Positions 1 to 9,226 of a DNA stretch of 64,000 nt are shown in pieces. How positions within the stretch are numbered: position 1 is the stretch's first letter; each line of letters begins with the position of its first letter. Location of the stretch: NCBI RefSeq assembly GCF_900537085.1, contig NZ_UNRE01000005.1, positions 401,583-465,582 on the forward strand, in the 5' to 3' direction. The translations under genes were made by a program, and so were the position numbers. The notes under the pieces were generated by a model. It worked only from the letters and a program-made list of their open reading frames with translations, was not told the DNA's origin and did no database searches. The DNA is from Agarivorans sp. Alg241-V36 (GTDB taxonomy: Bacteria; Pseudomonadota; Gammaproteobacteria; Enterobacterales; Celerinatantimonadaceae).

Positions 1-14
1 CAAATGGTATATGC

Positions 15-287
15 ATGCTATCTAAAACCTTAGGTGAATTGACCGAAGAAAATCAAGAGCTTATTGATGTGACTAAAAACCATCTTGGTGAAATAGCTGA
101 TAAAATGGTTGCTTTAATTGAGCAAGCTAAAGCTGGTGGTGAAGTCAGTGAAGATAAAGATTCACAGTCACTTGTTCAACACATACAGATTCAGATCGCA
201 GGTTTACGCACATTTGCGAAAATGAATAGTGATAAGCAGTTATTAGACGAAAAAATAGAAGCGATATTTAGCAACTACCCATTTTAG
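15..287 (+). CDS. Small hypothetical protein, possibly 5'-truncated by the window edge
   Basis: A 90-residue acidic, mostly helical protein without Cys, signal peptide or membrane segment. I do not recognise the family. The reading frame is open back to base 3, so the true start may lie left of the window, and no clear Shine-Dalgarno sequence precedes the ATG at 15. It ends 27 bases before the HAD hydrolase gene on the same strand and could be co-transcribed with it. The composition (many E, K, Q and I, no low-complexity tract) looks like a real soluble protein. No function is proposed. Confidence 0.5.
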   Translation: MLSKTLGELTEENQELIDVTKNHLGEIADKMVALIEQAKAGGEVSEDKDSQSLVQHIQIQIAGLRTFAKMNSDKQLLDEKIEAIFSNYPF

Positions 288-314
288 TACTTTATTATTT
301 CCTAGGAAGTGAGC

Positions 315-1016
315 ATGCCGCAACAAATTATCTTGTTTGATATCAATGAGACTATCTTAAATTTAGGGCAATTAAAGCCTAAGTTTAAGCAGTACTTTGG
401 CAATGAACTATTCTTGGATACTTGGTTTTCAATGCTACTGCATTCATCTACAGTATGTTTAACAACCAAGGTGGAAACGAACTTTAAAGACTTAGCTTTG
501 GCGAATTTAAATACACTCGCGGGTCGATTGGATAAATCGTTAACTACCGAGCAACGTAGCGACATTATATCTTCGCTAGCAAACTTACCTGCCCATGATG
601 ATATTAAGCCTGCATTGGTTTTATTAAGGAGTGAGGGTTTCAAACTTGTTGCTTTCTCAAATTCATCTGAAACTTTACTTAGATCTCAGTTAAACAATGC
701 TGGATTAACCGATTATTTCGATAACGCAATTTCAGTTGAAAGCGCAAAGACTTTTAAGCCATCCCAAGATGCATATCAGTTTGCGATTAAAAAGTTAAAT
801 ACTGCTTCGCATGACGTGACATTAGTGGCAGCCCATGACTGGGATACTCATGGTGCTTTATGCGCTGGATTAAGTGCCGCTTTCATAGATAGATTCAATG
901 CTCAATATAATCCTACTTATAAAGAGCCAGAAATTATTGGCAATACGATGGGGGAAGTTGCAGTTAAGTTGATTGAGTCAAAGCGACCTAATTTAACGTC
1001 CGAAAATCGCTCATAG
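315..1016 (+). CDS. HAD-superfamily hydrolase, haloacid dehalogenase type II-like
   Basis: About 233 residues. The N-terminal FDINETIL segment is HAD motif I, with the nucleophile Asp; the second acidic position is Asn, as is common in the 2-haloacid dehalogenase branch. Motif II is FSNSS, and Lys in KTFKPS serves as the motif III region. AHDWDTHGALCAGL corresponds to motif IV, where the usual acidic pair is partly retained. The family includes L-2-haloacid dehalogenases and small-molecule phosphatases; the substrate cannot be read from sequence. I place the start at ATG 315 because AGGA at 304-307 is well spaced from it, whereas the in-frame GTG at 309 is too close. Cytoplasmic. Confidence 0.8.
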   Translation: MPQQIILFDINETILNLGQLKPKFKQYFGNELFLDTWFSMLLHSSTVCLTTKVETNFKDLALANLNTLAGRLDKSLTTEQRSDIISSLANLPAHDDIKPALVLLRSEGFKLVAFSNSSETLLRSQLNNAGLTDYFDNAISVESAKTFKPSQDAYQFAIKKLNTASHDVTLVAAHDWDTHGALCAGLSAAFIDRFNAQYNPTYKEPEIIGNTMGEVAVKLIESKRPNLTSENRS

Positions 1017-1089
1017 AGGACTTAAGTAAATTTCATTTGTTTACTGGTAATCTCAAGCAATATGCGTGGTCACAGATAAAAAGTAACCT

Positions 1090-3492
1090 TTATTCATTGT
1101 AAGCAAGGTATTCACGATTGAAGCTAAAGCTTAAAATATCCTGTGCGGAATATACTTCATCAGCAATCCCAATACGTTGAGCGGATGTTGTCGGTATATC
1201 ATCAATGCGCTTATTTTTTAGAGACTTTTCATTAGTACGACAAAAGTTATTGTATACACGCATAATCTCAATTAGCTTGCACATCCAAGTAGGATTATAA
1301 CCAGCATATGCGTTCCATCGCTTTGAGTTTGTAGCACTGGTTACAGGTCTTTCAAGCATATTCACCAATCGACGTAGCACTTGAAACCAGTTATCCACGC
1401 CATTAAGTGATGTAGACTGTAAGATCATTGATGCCTGCTCTATTGAGTCTGCATCAATACCAGTTAATGGCTGAACGGCCACAAATCGAGAATTAGGGTT
1501 AGGGTTAACTAGCCACTCAGAGCGTTTACCCGGCTGTGTTACTGGTCGTTCAAACTGTGTTTTCCACATACGCTGCCATAGCTGTTTTTCAGACTCTTCT
1601 GGATATTGCTCTTTCAATGCTAAGGCTCTGGTTTTTAGTTCTTCAGCCATCCCCGCATCTAGTAAGTTTGCACCGCCATTTTTGGCGGTAGTAACGACGT
1701 AAGCATAAAGCCTATCCTGTGAAATCAGGTCGTGAAAAACTGATGGAAAACCTAGCCTGAACCCACTATCGTTATCTAAGAAGAAGACAAAACTGGGGCA
1801 GTCAGCTAACAAGCTTTTAACTTTTTCAAAGTGAGCCAACGAGCTATAGGTTTGATGAACCAGCAGCCCACGGCGAGGTATCTGCAATGGGACGTTGATA
1901 AAGTTATTATCTGTTGGGGCCTCAATGTCGTCATCTGAAAGTACGTACTGTCCAAATCGTCTGTAATATCTCGGCTTTTCACCTTCTCGTTTACGATCAA
2001 ATTCAGCTTTTATATAATTTGAATCGGATGTTGAGTCAAAATTCAGCGTTGCCTCTAAAATGTATCCTGACAGGTTATCTACTGTTGAGGTGTTAACAAT
2101 CCTAGAAGGCATTGGAGTGTGAGTGTCATTCCAATTTGACAGGTAATACTGTCGGTCACAACTTAACACCGGAGTGTAGTCAGCAAAACGGCGCTTTAAT
2201 GACACTTCGTGAAATCGACTGAATAGCAAAGATTGTTGATAAAAGAAATCAATTTTATCGTAAACCGTTTGAGGGTTTAAATCGAGTAAATCTACTTGCC
2301 GATTGATGATGCCTTTATTAACGAAAGCTAGATACAGTGGCTCATTGACATCTCTACGATAGTGTTTTTGCTGAGGGTCTAATGCTACAGAAAAGTTTTT
2401 GCCACATGATTTGCACTGGTAGCGCTGCGAACCGTACATAGGTTGCATATCTATAGTGATTTTAGGCTTTTGATTGTTACTGCCTTTTTTCACCGCTGGG
2501 ATTGCCCAGTTTCTGGTTTTACGTGTGAAACCGTTTTTCTTATAGGCATTAGGGTGGCTGTATATTCCCAACCCAGCATTACTGCAATTTTCAAGACTAT
2601 TTGTACATGTTGGTTCAACAGGGATACCAATTGATGCCAAACGCATGCTTTCCTGAACATGCGCACGGTTGTTTATAAGCATAGAGCTTTCATTACATAG
2701 CTTGCATGTTAGTAAGTGCCCCTTGATATGGCTACTGTACGTTAGCTTATATTCATTTCCTAAACCACGTTTAGGAGTTTTATCTGGGTTTAGCGCTGGG
2801 TTTCTAGCGGGTACTCCAAAATTGGCGCAATCTGCATTCTTACAAAAATTCAGCTGTACCATTATGCCAGTTTTAGGATGCCTAAAGGCACGGGGGATAG
2901 ATATAGCTTTAGGTGCTCGATGTTTTGCTTGCTGCGGGGTTCGAGCTAGTGGTTTAATTGAACTGTCGGTCAGCTTAAAATATAAAGCAGCAGTCAAGCT
3001 TGCATCAATATACGCACCGTGGTTCTGTCTAGAAGATAGGTCAATTGAATAACGGAGACAGGCATTATCTAAAGAAATTTTGTTCACGCCAAGCACCTGC
3101 TTAGCTAATTCCATTGCGCAAGTGATCTTCTTGCAATGATTAACTAAAGAAACGTTCTCACCCATGTGGCGAAATTCTGATTCAATAAAGCCAATATCAA
3201 ATGATTTATTGTAGATAACTAAATGTGCACCTTTTAAAAAGGTCAGTAGGTTATCCGAAATATCTTTAAATTTAGGCTTGCCGATACGACTTATATCTGT
3301 AATACCATGAACTTTCAGAGCGCCTTTGGTCGAAGGCTTACCATCGCCGTTAAGGATTGTTTGAAGAACTGAGCCAGTTGGGGAGCCTGAAGCATATTCA
3401 ATGCAAGCAATATCAATTATTCTATGATTGCCTTTTTGCGGGTCTACGCCAGTAGTCTCGGTGTCTAGAAAGACGATACGCTCATTATTCAT
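1090..3492 (-). CDS. DnaQ-like DEDDh exonuclease fused to zinc ribbons and a transposase-like domain
   Basis: An 800-residue single reading frame. Residues 1-175 form a 3'-5' exonuclease domain of the DnaQ type: D10 and E12 in FLDTETTG, D99 in NKSFDIGF, and H158/D163 in the third motif, so the full DEDDh set is present. Two zinc-ribbon-like units follow: C217/C222 with C263/C266, and C296/C303 with C360/C363. Their C-x(n)-C-x-N-x-G and YxCKSCGKNFS signatures are typical of transposase N-termini. A helix-turn-helix-like stretch lies near residues 390-418. The remainder has D446 in LSCDRQYY and a later FFLDNDSG, resembling an RNase H/DDE fold. GAGG sits 5-6 bases before the ATG. Known parts, unfamiliar combination: DNA processing is likely, but the role is unknown. 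The gene is monocistronic and I found no terminal inverted repeats. Confidence 0.75.
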   Translation of the reverse strand: MNNERIVFLDTETTGVDPQKGNHRIIDIACIEYASGSPTGSVLQTILNGDGKPSTKGALKVHGITDISRIGKPKFKDISDNLLTFLKGAHLVIYNKSFDIGFIESEFRHMGENVSLVNHCKKITCAMELAKQVLGVNKISLDNACLRYSIDLSSRQNHGAYIDASLTAALYFKLTDSSIKPLARTPQQAKHRAPKAISIPRAFRHPKTGIMVQLNFCKNADCANFGVPARNPALNPDKTPKRGLGNEYKLTYSSHIKGHLLTCKLCNESSMLINNRAHVQESMRLASIGIPVEPTCTNSLENCSNAGLGIYSHPNAYKKNGFTRKTRNWAIPAVKKGSNNQKPKITIDMQPMYGSQRYQCKSCGKNFSVALDPQQKHYRRDVNEPLYLAFVNKGIINRQVDLLDLNPQTVYDKIDFFYQQSLLFSRFHEVSLKRRFADYTPVLSCDRQYYLSNWNDTHTPMPSRIVNTSTVDNLSGYILEATLNFDSTSDSNYIKAEFDRKREGEKPRYYRRFGQYVLSDDDIEAPTDNNFINVPLQIPRRGLLVHQTYSSLAHFEKVKSLLADCPSFVFFLDNDSGFRLGFPSVFHDLISQDRLYAYVVTTAKNGGANLLDAGMAEELKTRALALKEQYPEESEKQLWQRMWKTQFERPVTQPGKRSEWLVNPNPNSRFVAVQPLTGIDADSIEQASMILQSTSLNGVDNWFQVLRRLVNMLERPVTSATNSKRWNAYAGYNPTWMCKLIEIMRVYNNFCRTNEKSLKNKRIDDIPTTSAQRIGIADEVYSAQDILSFSFNREYLAYNE

Positions 3493-3625
3493 CTATACCT
3501 CTCTTATTCTGAGTATAGCGAATAGCAGCAAAAAACACACTTAACCTACTGTTTTATTTATATTCCTCGTATGATTTATTGAAATCACATTCGGCTACAG
3601 CCCTTTGTTTTTATATAGAAATAAT

Positions 3626-3656
3626 AAAAAAAGGCTGTTCAATGTCTTGAACAGCC
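3626..3656 (-). terminator. Intrinsic terminator of the catalase/di-heme operon
   Basis: On the minus strand a 9-bp perfect stem (GGCTGTTCA/TGAACAGCC) with a 6-base loop is followed by a run of seven T. It lies about 45 bases after the stop of the catalase-family gene. Confidence 0.9.
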
Positions 3657-3699
3657 ACAGTTTGACTTAATAGCCCGCGCTTAGCGTGGTTTTTTAATG

Positions 3700-4932
3700 T
3701 TACTTACAGTTGCTGTTTAAGCTTTCGCCGTCAATGGGTTCGGCGTATCGGTCAAAACAGCGAGGCAGAGGCCAGGTTGGTTTGCTCACTACTAAACCTT
3801 GCTGTGGATCGCAGCTTTCACCTTCCTCGGCTAAGCACCAAGAGCTAGGCTCTGGAGTGGCAGCTTTGTTTTGCTGGTGGCGGTATTTAGAAACCGCTTG
3901 ATAGACCACTCGTCGGGCTTTGTTTAAGCTGCTTAGCGGCTCCCAGCCTTCCACTGCTCGCCAAGGGTTCATAGAGATGTTTTCACAAAACTGTTGCTGT
4001 TGCTCGCTATACAAATGCTGTGGAGGAATGTTAATGGTGGCAATGGTGATAAACGGTGAGGCCTTTTCTGACCAAATCGCGGTTGCGTCATCTACTGGCA
4101 TGTAATAGCCGGGAAGCTTTTCTTGCACCATAAATTCAAAACAAGCACCGCCATTTGCCAACTGAGTCTCTAATTGTCTACTTAAGTAATCAGGATTTGA
4201 TTTATCCACCTTGTTGGCAAAAGTCATTCCTGCGCATGGCTTAGTGGAAAACTTAATGGTGTTATGACCTAAGCGGTAAGGCAGCATTGAAAAGTATTGC
4301 GCTTCTAGAGGCGTATCAATAACTGACGAGACCGTTTGAATCGCTCGGTAGAACTGTTTCGGGTGCAACCTTGGCGGGAACAAACTAATGAACCATTTGG
4401 TACGCTGAAACTTAGCCAGATAGGTCATGTCGTCGGCATAATCGAATATATTGCGGTTAAAGAAGGCGGGGGTATTGGTCATAATAAAATCTTGGTTATG
4501 ACTTTCGCCTAACTCTGGGGCTATGGGTTTACCAGGCACATTCATCACTTTTACTGCCATACCTCGAGCATCGCCTTTGCTATCAGCTTGTACCAACATG
4601 TCTCCGTTTGAGAAACGGATCCACGCTTGGTACTGGTGATTATCTTGAGCAAACAGACCGGCTTTAAAACGTTCTGGTATATCCGGGTTTACCGAAAAAG
4701 TAGCGCGAGCACAGCCGGTTGCTTTGGCGTGTGCATCACGGCGATAGGGTAAACCATTATATTGTTCAGCACGCTTGGAAATTTCACGCGCTGAGTTTAT
4801 CGCCGACATGATGGCTTCTTGCTCGGGCTTTGTGATGCCCATTTCCTTATACAAGTCGTTGGCATTGGCGGTGTTTATGCTTAAACCAAACAAGCAAGCG
4901 ACTAAAGGTGATTTAGTAAGTACGTTTTTCAT
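3700..4932 (-). CDS. Catalase-family haem protein, exported (SrpA-like)
   Basis: About 410 residues with an N-terminal signal peptide (MKNVLTKS, hydrophobic core, cleavage near ANA). It carries the catalase-fold signatures RDAHAKATGCARATF (distal-His region, His retained), WIRFSNGD with KGDARGMAVKV, and ESHNQDFIMTNTPAFF. It is shorter than a classical catalase, like the periplasmic catalase-related (SrpA-type) group, whose members are haem proteins with peroxidase-like or unknown activity. The start is set at 4932: AAGGTG lies 5-7 bases upstream and the signal peptide begins there; the upstream extension to 4971 lies inside the preceding gene. Only one base separates it from the stop of the di-heme cytochrome gene, so the two are translationally coupled and probably work together on peroxides or lipids in the periplasm. 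Confidence 0.82.
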   Translation of the reverse strand: MKNVLTKSPLVACLFGLSINTANANDLYKEMGITKPEQEAIMSAINSAREISKRAEQYNGLPYRRDAHAKATGCARATFSVNPDIPERFKAGLFAQDNHQYQAWIRFSNGDMLVQADSKGDARGMAVKVMNVPGKPIAPELGESHNQDFIMTNTPAFFNRNIFDYADDMTYLAKFQRTKWFISLFPPRLHPKQFYRAIQTVSSVIDTPLEAQYFSMLPYRLGHNTIKFSTKPCAGMTFANKVDKSNPDYLSRQLETQLANGGACFEFMVQEKLPGYYMPVDDATAIWSEKASPFITIATINIPPQHLYSEQQQQFCENISMNPWRAVEGWEPLSSLNKARRVVYQAVSKYRHQQNKAATPEPSSWCLAEEGESCDPQQGLVVSKPTWPLPRCFDRYAEPIDGESLNSNCK

Positions 4933-4933
4933 C

Positions 4934-7045
4934 TTAGTGCACCTTTGCTGGATTACGTTTAGCGGTATCAAAGCTGTCTAAACAAGCTTGCTGTTCAGAA
5001 CCAAATAGTGGCGCTTGAGTATATTGAGACCAATCAAGCGGGTCGCCGCCAAGTTTTTCGGTGAACTCTGGGTTACCCATTACTTTTAAGTATTCAAGCA
5101 GGGCTGCACGTTCTTCTGCACTGAGCAAACGGCCAATTCGACCTGGCATATCTACATCGGTAAATAGGTGACCTTGGTTACCATTGCCCTTAATGCTGGT
5201 GTCGTGTTTGAAGCTACCCGGGCGCTGCTCGGTAATAAAACCTAAACGCTCTGGGTTGTACTCACGGTTGCCAACATAAAACTGTTTTGGACGTTCGCGT
5301 AGCGGTGAAAGCAGGGCATACAAACTTGGTACAGAACCATTGTGTAAAAATGGTGGCGTTGCCCAAACGCCATGCAGTGGACGGGGTTTATAAGCGCGCA
5401 TGTTGGCGATTCTAAAAGGCACATTTAAGCCATCGTAATCAGCAATTAGGGCTTTATCGATGCCGTTATCTTGATAAAGCTTAGGCACCAATCGGTTTAG
5501 CAATATTTGCAAACCATCTCCTGCGTTTACTGGGTCAGAGCCCGGGATAATTTTGCTACCGTCGTAACGGTGATCCATGTAGTTATCTGCAGCAGTAGGG
5601 TCGGTGCCAATTACCGAAGTTTTAACCCACGGCATTGCCCAAATCACCTCGCGCCAATCTTCGCGTACCGCTTGTTGCCCCACAAAGCTGATGTCTCCAT
5701 CCATGTCCCATTGCCAATTAACATCAATTTGATTGTCGGGGTTTTCACCGGCTTTGCTGGCTACTTTCCATTGATAAGGTTTAACTTGATGCGGGCCATG
5801 ACAGGCTTGGCATTGGTCTAAGAACAAATCTTTACCGTGGGTGGCAAGTGGCAGGTTTATCTCACCTAAAATAGCTTCTGGCCAACGAGGAGGCTCAAGC
5901 GAGCGAAGGGTGCCTTCAACACAATGCATGCCAGCTAGGTCGATAACTGATTCACCAAACTCTTCAGAAGTTAATAGCTCGCCATCATCGTTAACTAGTT
6001 TAATTGGCGATAGAACACCCAAGCTCTCGCCTACATTTCGAGCCATTGCTTGGTTAGTAAACCCGGTGTATTGCACCCAGTCAAAGCGCCAAATATCCCA
6101 CAAGAAAGGATAACTTACTGGTGCATCGGCAACGCGATAGTTAGCTGGCTCGTCCAAGTCGTATCCAAATACTACATTGGCAATGCGACCTACTGCATCG
6201 GTGCGGCCTCGGCCTTCTTCAACAGGGTAGTATTTTGGTGCGCCTGCGCCAGAAACAAACTGTTTAATATTGCCTAAGAAGCCCCAAATTTGCTTGCGCA
6301 GCGCTTTACGTTTAGCAGGATCTTGTCCTGCTACGCGGTCAGCAAATCGGCTCCACTTACTTGGGTTAACTAGGGTTGCTACCACTGATGCTGCCAAGGT
6401 AGTAATAAACTCGCCACGTTTTGCGTTAGATATGCTTTGTACCGCTTGGCCGCCATCAATGCGCAGTGCATTACCTTGATAGTGAAGCTCGCCGGTGTGA
6501 CACATTGCACAGGTTAAATCTAAGCGTTCCTTGCCAGACTTAGGATCAATGTGTCGGCCCAAACCAACCGGCAGGTTGCCTGGGTTTAAAGTGCTAGGCT
6601 GTTGGCCTGGGGTTACGATGAAGCCCCAGCCGCGCATATTGTCTGGGCTAGTTAATAGGTCTTTCGATAGTGGTAACTCGAGGTTAATAAACCAGTCGTA
6701 CTCTAAGCCAAGTAACTCGGTACCTTGGGGCGTGTAATAAAAACGCTCGCGCTGCTCGTCTGTCCAGCCTTTATTGAGGTAGTGAACTTGATTGACGGTT
6801 TCGATGGTTAAGTTTGGTTTGAGGAAGGCTTTTAAGCCCAAATATCCTGCAGTAAGCAAGGCTATTCCAAGAAAAGAATAACGTAACCAGCGAGGACCGA
6901 GTGCTAGCCAAACGTGCCAAATTGCTTTGAGTAAACCCCATATCCAATTAAGCAAATGGGTAGTGGCTTTAATCAGTAGTTTAAAGGGCAGCAAGACAAT
7001 TTTTAAGATGAGCAAAAGTAGCCCGAAGAGGAGCTGTTTTAGCAT
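4934..7045 (-). CDS. Membrane-anchored di-heme cytochrome c, peroxidase/RoxA-like
   Basis: A 703-residue protein with two haem c motifs, CAMCH (C179) and CQACH (C412), and a hydrophobic N-terminus with probably two membrane segments within the first 75 residues. The C-terminal half carries RPLHGVWATPPFLHNGSVPSL, a signature shared by bacterial di-heme peroxidases, MauG relatives and RoxA-type rubber oxygenases. Length and motif spacing resemble the RoxA-like branch more than the roughly 350-residue CcpA peroxidases. Periplasmic domain. It is first of a two-gene operon with the catalase-family protein one base downstream. Substrate unknown: peroxide reduction or dioxygenation of an unsaturated lipid are both reasonable inferences. 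Confidence 0.8.
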   Translation of the reverse strand: MLKQLLFGLLLLILKIVLLPFKLLIKATTHLLNWIWGLLKAIWHVWLALGPRWLRYSFLGIALLTAGYLGLKAFLKPNLTIETVNQVHYLNKGWTDEQRERFYYTPQGTELLGLEYDWFINLELPLSKDLLTSPDNMRGWGFIVTPGQQPSTLNPGNLPVGLGRHIDPKSGKERLDLTCAMCHTGELHYQGNALRIDGGQAVQSISNAKRGEFITTLAASVVATLVNPSKWSRFADRVAGQDPAKRKALRKQIWGFLGNIKQFVSGAGAPKYYPVEEGRGRTDAVGRIANVVFGYDLDEPANYRVADAPVSYPFLWDIWRFDWVQYTGFTNQAMARNVGESLGVLSPIKLVNDDGELLTSEEFGESVIDLAGMHCVEGTLRSLEPPRWPEAILGEINLPLATHGKDLFLDQCQACHGPHQVKPYQWKVASKAGENPDNQIDVNWQWDMDGDISFVGQQAVREDWREVIWAMPWVKTSVIGTDPTAADNYMDHRYDGSKIIPGSDPVNAGDGLQILLNRLVPKLYQDNGIDKALIADYDGLNVPFRIANMRAYKPRPLHGVWATPPFLHNGSVPSLYALLSPLRERPKQFYVGNREYNPERLGFITEQRPGSFKHDTSIKGNGNQGHLFTDVDMPGRIGRLLSAEERAALLEYLKVMGNPEFTEKLGGDPLDWSQYTQAPLFGSEQQACLDSFDTAKRNPAKVH

Positions 7046-7074
7046 AGTTTCAAATCCATTTGTAAGAATGCAAT

Positions 7075-7095
7075 CGGCCTGCGTGTTGCAGGCCG
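7075..7095 (-). other. Strong hairpin between sdaA and the di-heme cytochrome gene
   Basis: A perfect 8-bp GC-rich stem (CGGCCTGC/GCAGGCCG) with a 5-base loop. There is no good T-run on either strand, so it is at best a weak terminator for sdaA or an attenuator ahead of the cytochrome gene, whose start is 29 bases further on. Confidence 0.5.
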
Positions 7096-7199
7096 TTAAT
7101 GTTGTTTAAATGTTATAGGTATTTAAAGTGAATTGCACTTAACTATTACTAAAACAAAGAGATAGCTCTAGTAACAGACTATTTACACTTAGCAATCAC

Positions 7200-8558
7200 T
7201 TAACATTCGATAATGTTTACTGCTAAGCCACCGCGAGCAGTTTCCTTATACTTGCTCTTCATATCGCAACCGGTTTCCCACATGGTTTTGATTGCCTTGT
7301 CTAAGGATACCTTATGCTCACCACTGCCTCTTAGCGCTAGTCGTGCAGCGTTAATCGCCTTGAGTGCACCCATGGCGTTACGCTCAATGCAGGGTACTTG
7401 AACTAAGCCACCGATAGGATCGCAAGTTAAGCCAAGGTTGTGTTCAATGCCAATTTCAGCGGCGTTCTCGATTTGTTCTGGATTACCACCAAATACTGCT
7501 ACTAAACCTGCTGCAGCCATAGAACAGGCTACGCCCACTTCGCCTTGGCAGCCTACTTCGGCGCCAGAAATAGACGCATTGGTTTTGTATAAAGAGCCAA
7601 TTGCTGTAGCGGTGAGAAAGAATTGATTAATGGAATCTTGGTCAAGCGCCTGCACGTGGTGATGATAGTAGTGCAATACTGCTGGAATGATCCCCGCTGC
7701 GCCGTTGGTTGGTGCGGTAACCACACGACCACCGCCGGCATTTTCTTCGCTCACGGCAAGGGCATACAGGTTAACCCAATCCATAACATTAAGTGGATCA
7801 GAGCTGAGGTTACTTTGGGAGGATAACTGGCGCTTTAAAGTAGGTGCGCGTCGCGCCAGTTTTAAGCCGCCGGGCAAGATACCTTCTTCACTAATACCAC
7901 GGTTTACACAGGCTTGCATCGTCTGCCAAATTTGTTGGGTGTACTGGCTAATAGTGCGGGTAGAGCAATGTACTTGTTCGTTGGCCGACACCACTGCAGC
8001 AATGCTTTTTCCACTTTCTTTACAGCGTTGCAATAAGCTTTCGGCATTTTCAAAGGGGTAGGGGTAGTTGTGGCTTACTGTGTCGTTGGTTTGGCCGTCT
8101 TCTATAATGTAACCGCCACCAATTGAGTAATAAGTTGCAGAGATGCACTTGCCATTATCTAGATGTGCATGAAAGCTTAAAGCGTTGCTATGCGTTGGCA
8201 GTTGTTTACGACGATGAAATACAATAGCACCGGTTTTTGGGAAGTTAACCGTTTTTTTTGCCAGCAAAGCCAACTCTTGAGTTTGCTCTACTGTTAGCAG
8301 CATTTGATCAACGGTATCAACGTCTACCGACTCAGGCGATTCGCCCAGCAAACCAAGTATTACTGCCTTGCCGGTGCCATGGCCTTTACCCGTAGCGCCT
8401 AGAGAGCCGAACAATTCCACTTTAATATGATCAACCCGATTGAGCTCGGCATTGTTGTCTAAACGCTCGGCAAAAAGCTTAGCTGCTTTCATCGGGCCTA
8501 CGGTGTGAGAGCTTGAAGGGCCGATACCTATTGAGAATAGGTCAAATATACTTACCAT
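7200..8558 (-). CDS. sdaA: L-serine ammonia-lyase (serine dehydratase), single-chain iron-sulfur type
   Basis: A 452-residue enzyme that deaminates L-serine to pyruvate and ammonia using a [4Fe-4S] cluster. The N-terminal FDLFSIGIGPSSSHTVGPMKAA is the beta-domain signature; the C-terminal half has CDPIGGLVQVPCIERNA and a late GCDMK, which supply the cluster cysteines, and it ends in Cys as is usual for this family. Length matches E. coli SdaA (454). AGGA lies 8 bases before ATG 8558. It is last in a minus-strand set pabB-nudL-sdaA, the same order as in E. coli. Cytoplasmic. Confidence 0.95.
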   Translation of the reverse strand: MVSIFDLFSIGIGPSSSHTVGPMKAAKLFAERLDNNAELNRVDHIKVELFGSLGATGKGHGTGKAVILGLLGESPESVDVDTVDQMLLTVEQTQELALLAKKTVNFPKTGAIVFHRRKQLPTHSNALSFHAHLDNGKCISATYYSIGGGYIIEDGQTNDTVSHNYPYPFENAESLLQRCKESGKSIAAVVSANEQVHCSTRTISQYTQQIWQTMQACVNRGISEEGILPGGLKLARRAPTLKRQLSSQSNLSSDPLNVMDWVNLYALAVSEENAGGGRVVTAPTNGAAGIIPAVLHYYHHHVQALDQDSINQFFLTATAIGSLYKTNASISGAEVGCQGEVGVACSMAAAGLVAVFGGNPEQIENAAEIGIEHNLGLTCDPIGGLVQVPCIERNAMGALKAINAARLALRGSGEHKVSLDKAIKTMWETGCDMKSKYKETARGGLAVNIIEC

Positions 8559-8633
8559 TTTTATTCCTAGCTAAAGCTACTAAAGTTTCTTGAGCTATTA
8601 AGTTGTTAATTCTGAGGTTATAAGTATATTTAG

Positions 8634-9206
8634 TTATCTGCAACAATGAGAAGCGAAATCACGCAATATTTTAGCGGTAGCTCCCCATATCACATGTTTT
8701 TCTACTTCTATGAAGTAGACTTCCTCGAGTTTTCCTCTGCGTTTGAATTGATAAGCATGGTAATTATCTAGCTGTAAAAAAGGCAGCAATGGCAATACCA
8801 TCACTTGGGCCACTTCATCATAGTTGAGTTTAAAAGACAGTGAATCGCTGGTGGTAGCGATAAATGGCCGCACTGAAAAGTTACTGACCGTGGTTTGTTT
8901 AGGTAACTGACCGTGTATGGTGAAAGCGTTGGGGTGGATGCCTATTTCTTCGTAGGTTTCTCTAAGCGCTGTGTGGCTCAGGTTAATATCTTCTGGGTCA
9001 TGTTTGCCACCCGGTAAGCTAATTTGTGAAGGGTGATGACGGAGATGAGCGCTGCGTTGGGTGAGTACAATTTGTTCTGGTTCACCGGGCTTTGCGATAA
9101 TTGGTAGTAACACCGCAGCAGCATGTTTAGCGGTGCGAGGTGAATCTTGTTTAGCAAGTTGCAGGAGAAAGCGCTGTAAATAATGCGTGGTTTCTTGGTG
9201 GGGCAA
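8634..9206 (-). CDS. nudL: CoA pyrophosphatase NudL (Nudix hydrolase)
   Basis: A 190-residue Nudix protein. The Nudix box is GGKHDPED...ALRETYEEIGI; the first acidic position is Asp, which is also the case in E. coli NudL. The upstream LTQRSAHLRHHPSQISLPGG is the CoA-pyrophosphatase-specific segment (UPF0035). It hydrolyses coenzyme A and derivatives to phosphopantetheine and 3',5'-ADP. The start is TTG 9206: a full AGGAGG sits 6 bases upstream and no ATG is better placed. It follows pabB by 20 bases. Confidence 0.93.
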   Translation of the reverse strand: MPHQETTHYLQRFLLQLAKQDSPRTAKHAAAVLLPIIAKPGEPEQIVLTQRSAHLRHHPSQISLPGGKHDPEDINLSHTALRETYEEIGIHPNAFTIHGQLPKQTTVSNFSVRPFIATTSDSLSFKLNYDEVAQVMVLPLLPFLQLDNYHAYQFKRRGKLEEVYFIEVEKHVIWGATAKILRDFASHCCR

Positions 9207-9226
9207 ACCTTTCCTCCTACTAACTA

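Noticed and set aside
302..643. 113-codon antisense ORF over the HAD hydrolase gene
   Set aside because: Shadow of the real plus-strand gene; no ribosome site and no domain. Many similar antisense ORFs were dropped for the same reason.
1017..3600. Terminal inverted repeats or target duplications around the exonuclease-transposase gene
   Set aside because: I compared both flanks and found no convincing pair, so I do not call it a mobile element.
3673..3694. Plus-strand hairpin CCGCGC/GCGTGG followed by six T
   Set aside because: No plus-strand gene ends nearby, and the minus-strand operon already has a better terminator at 3626-3656.
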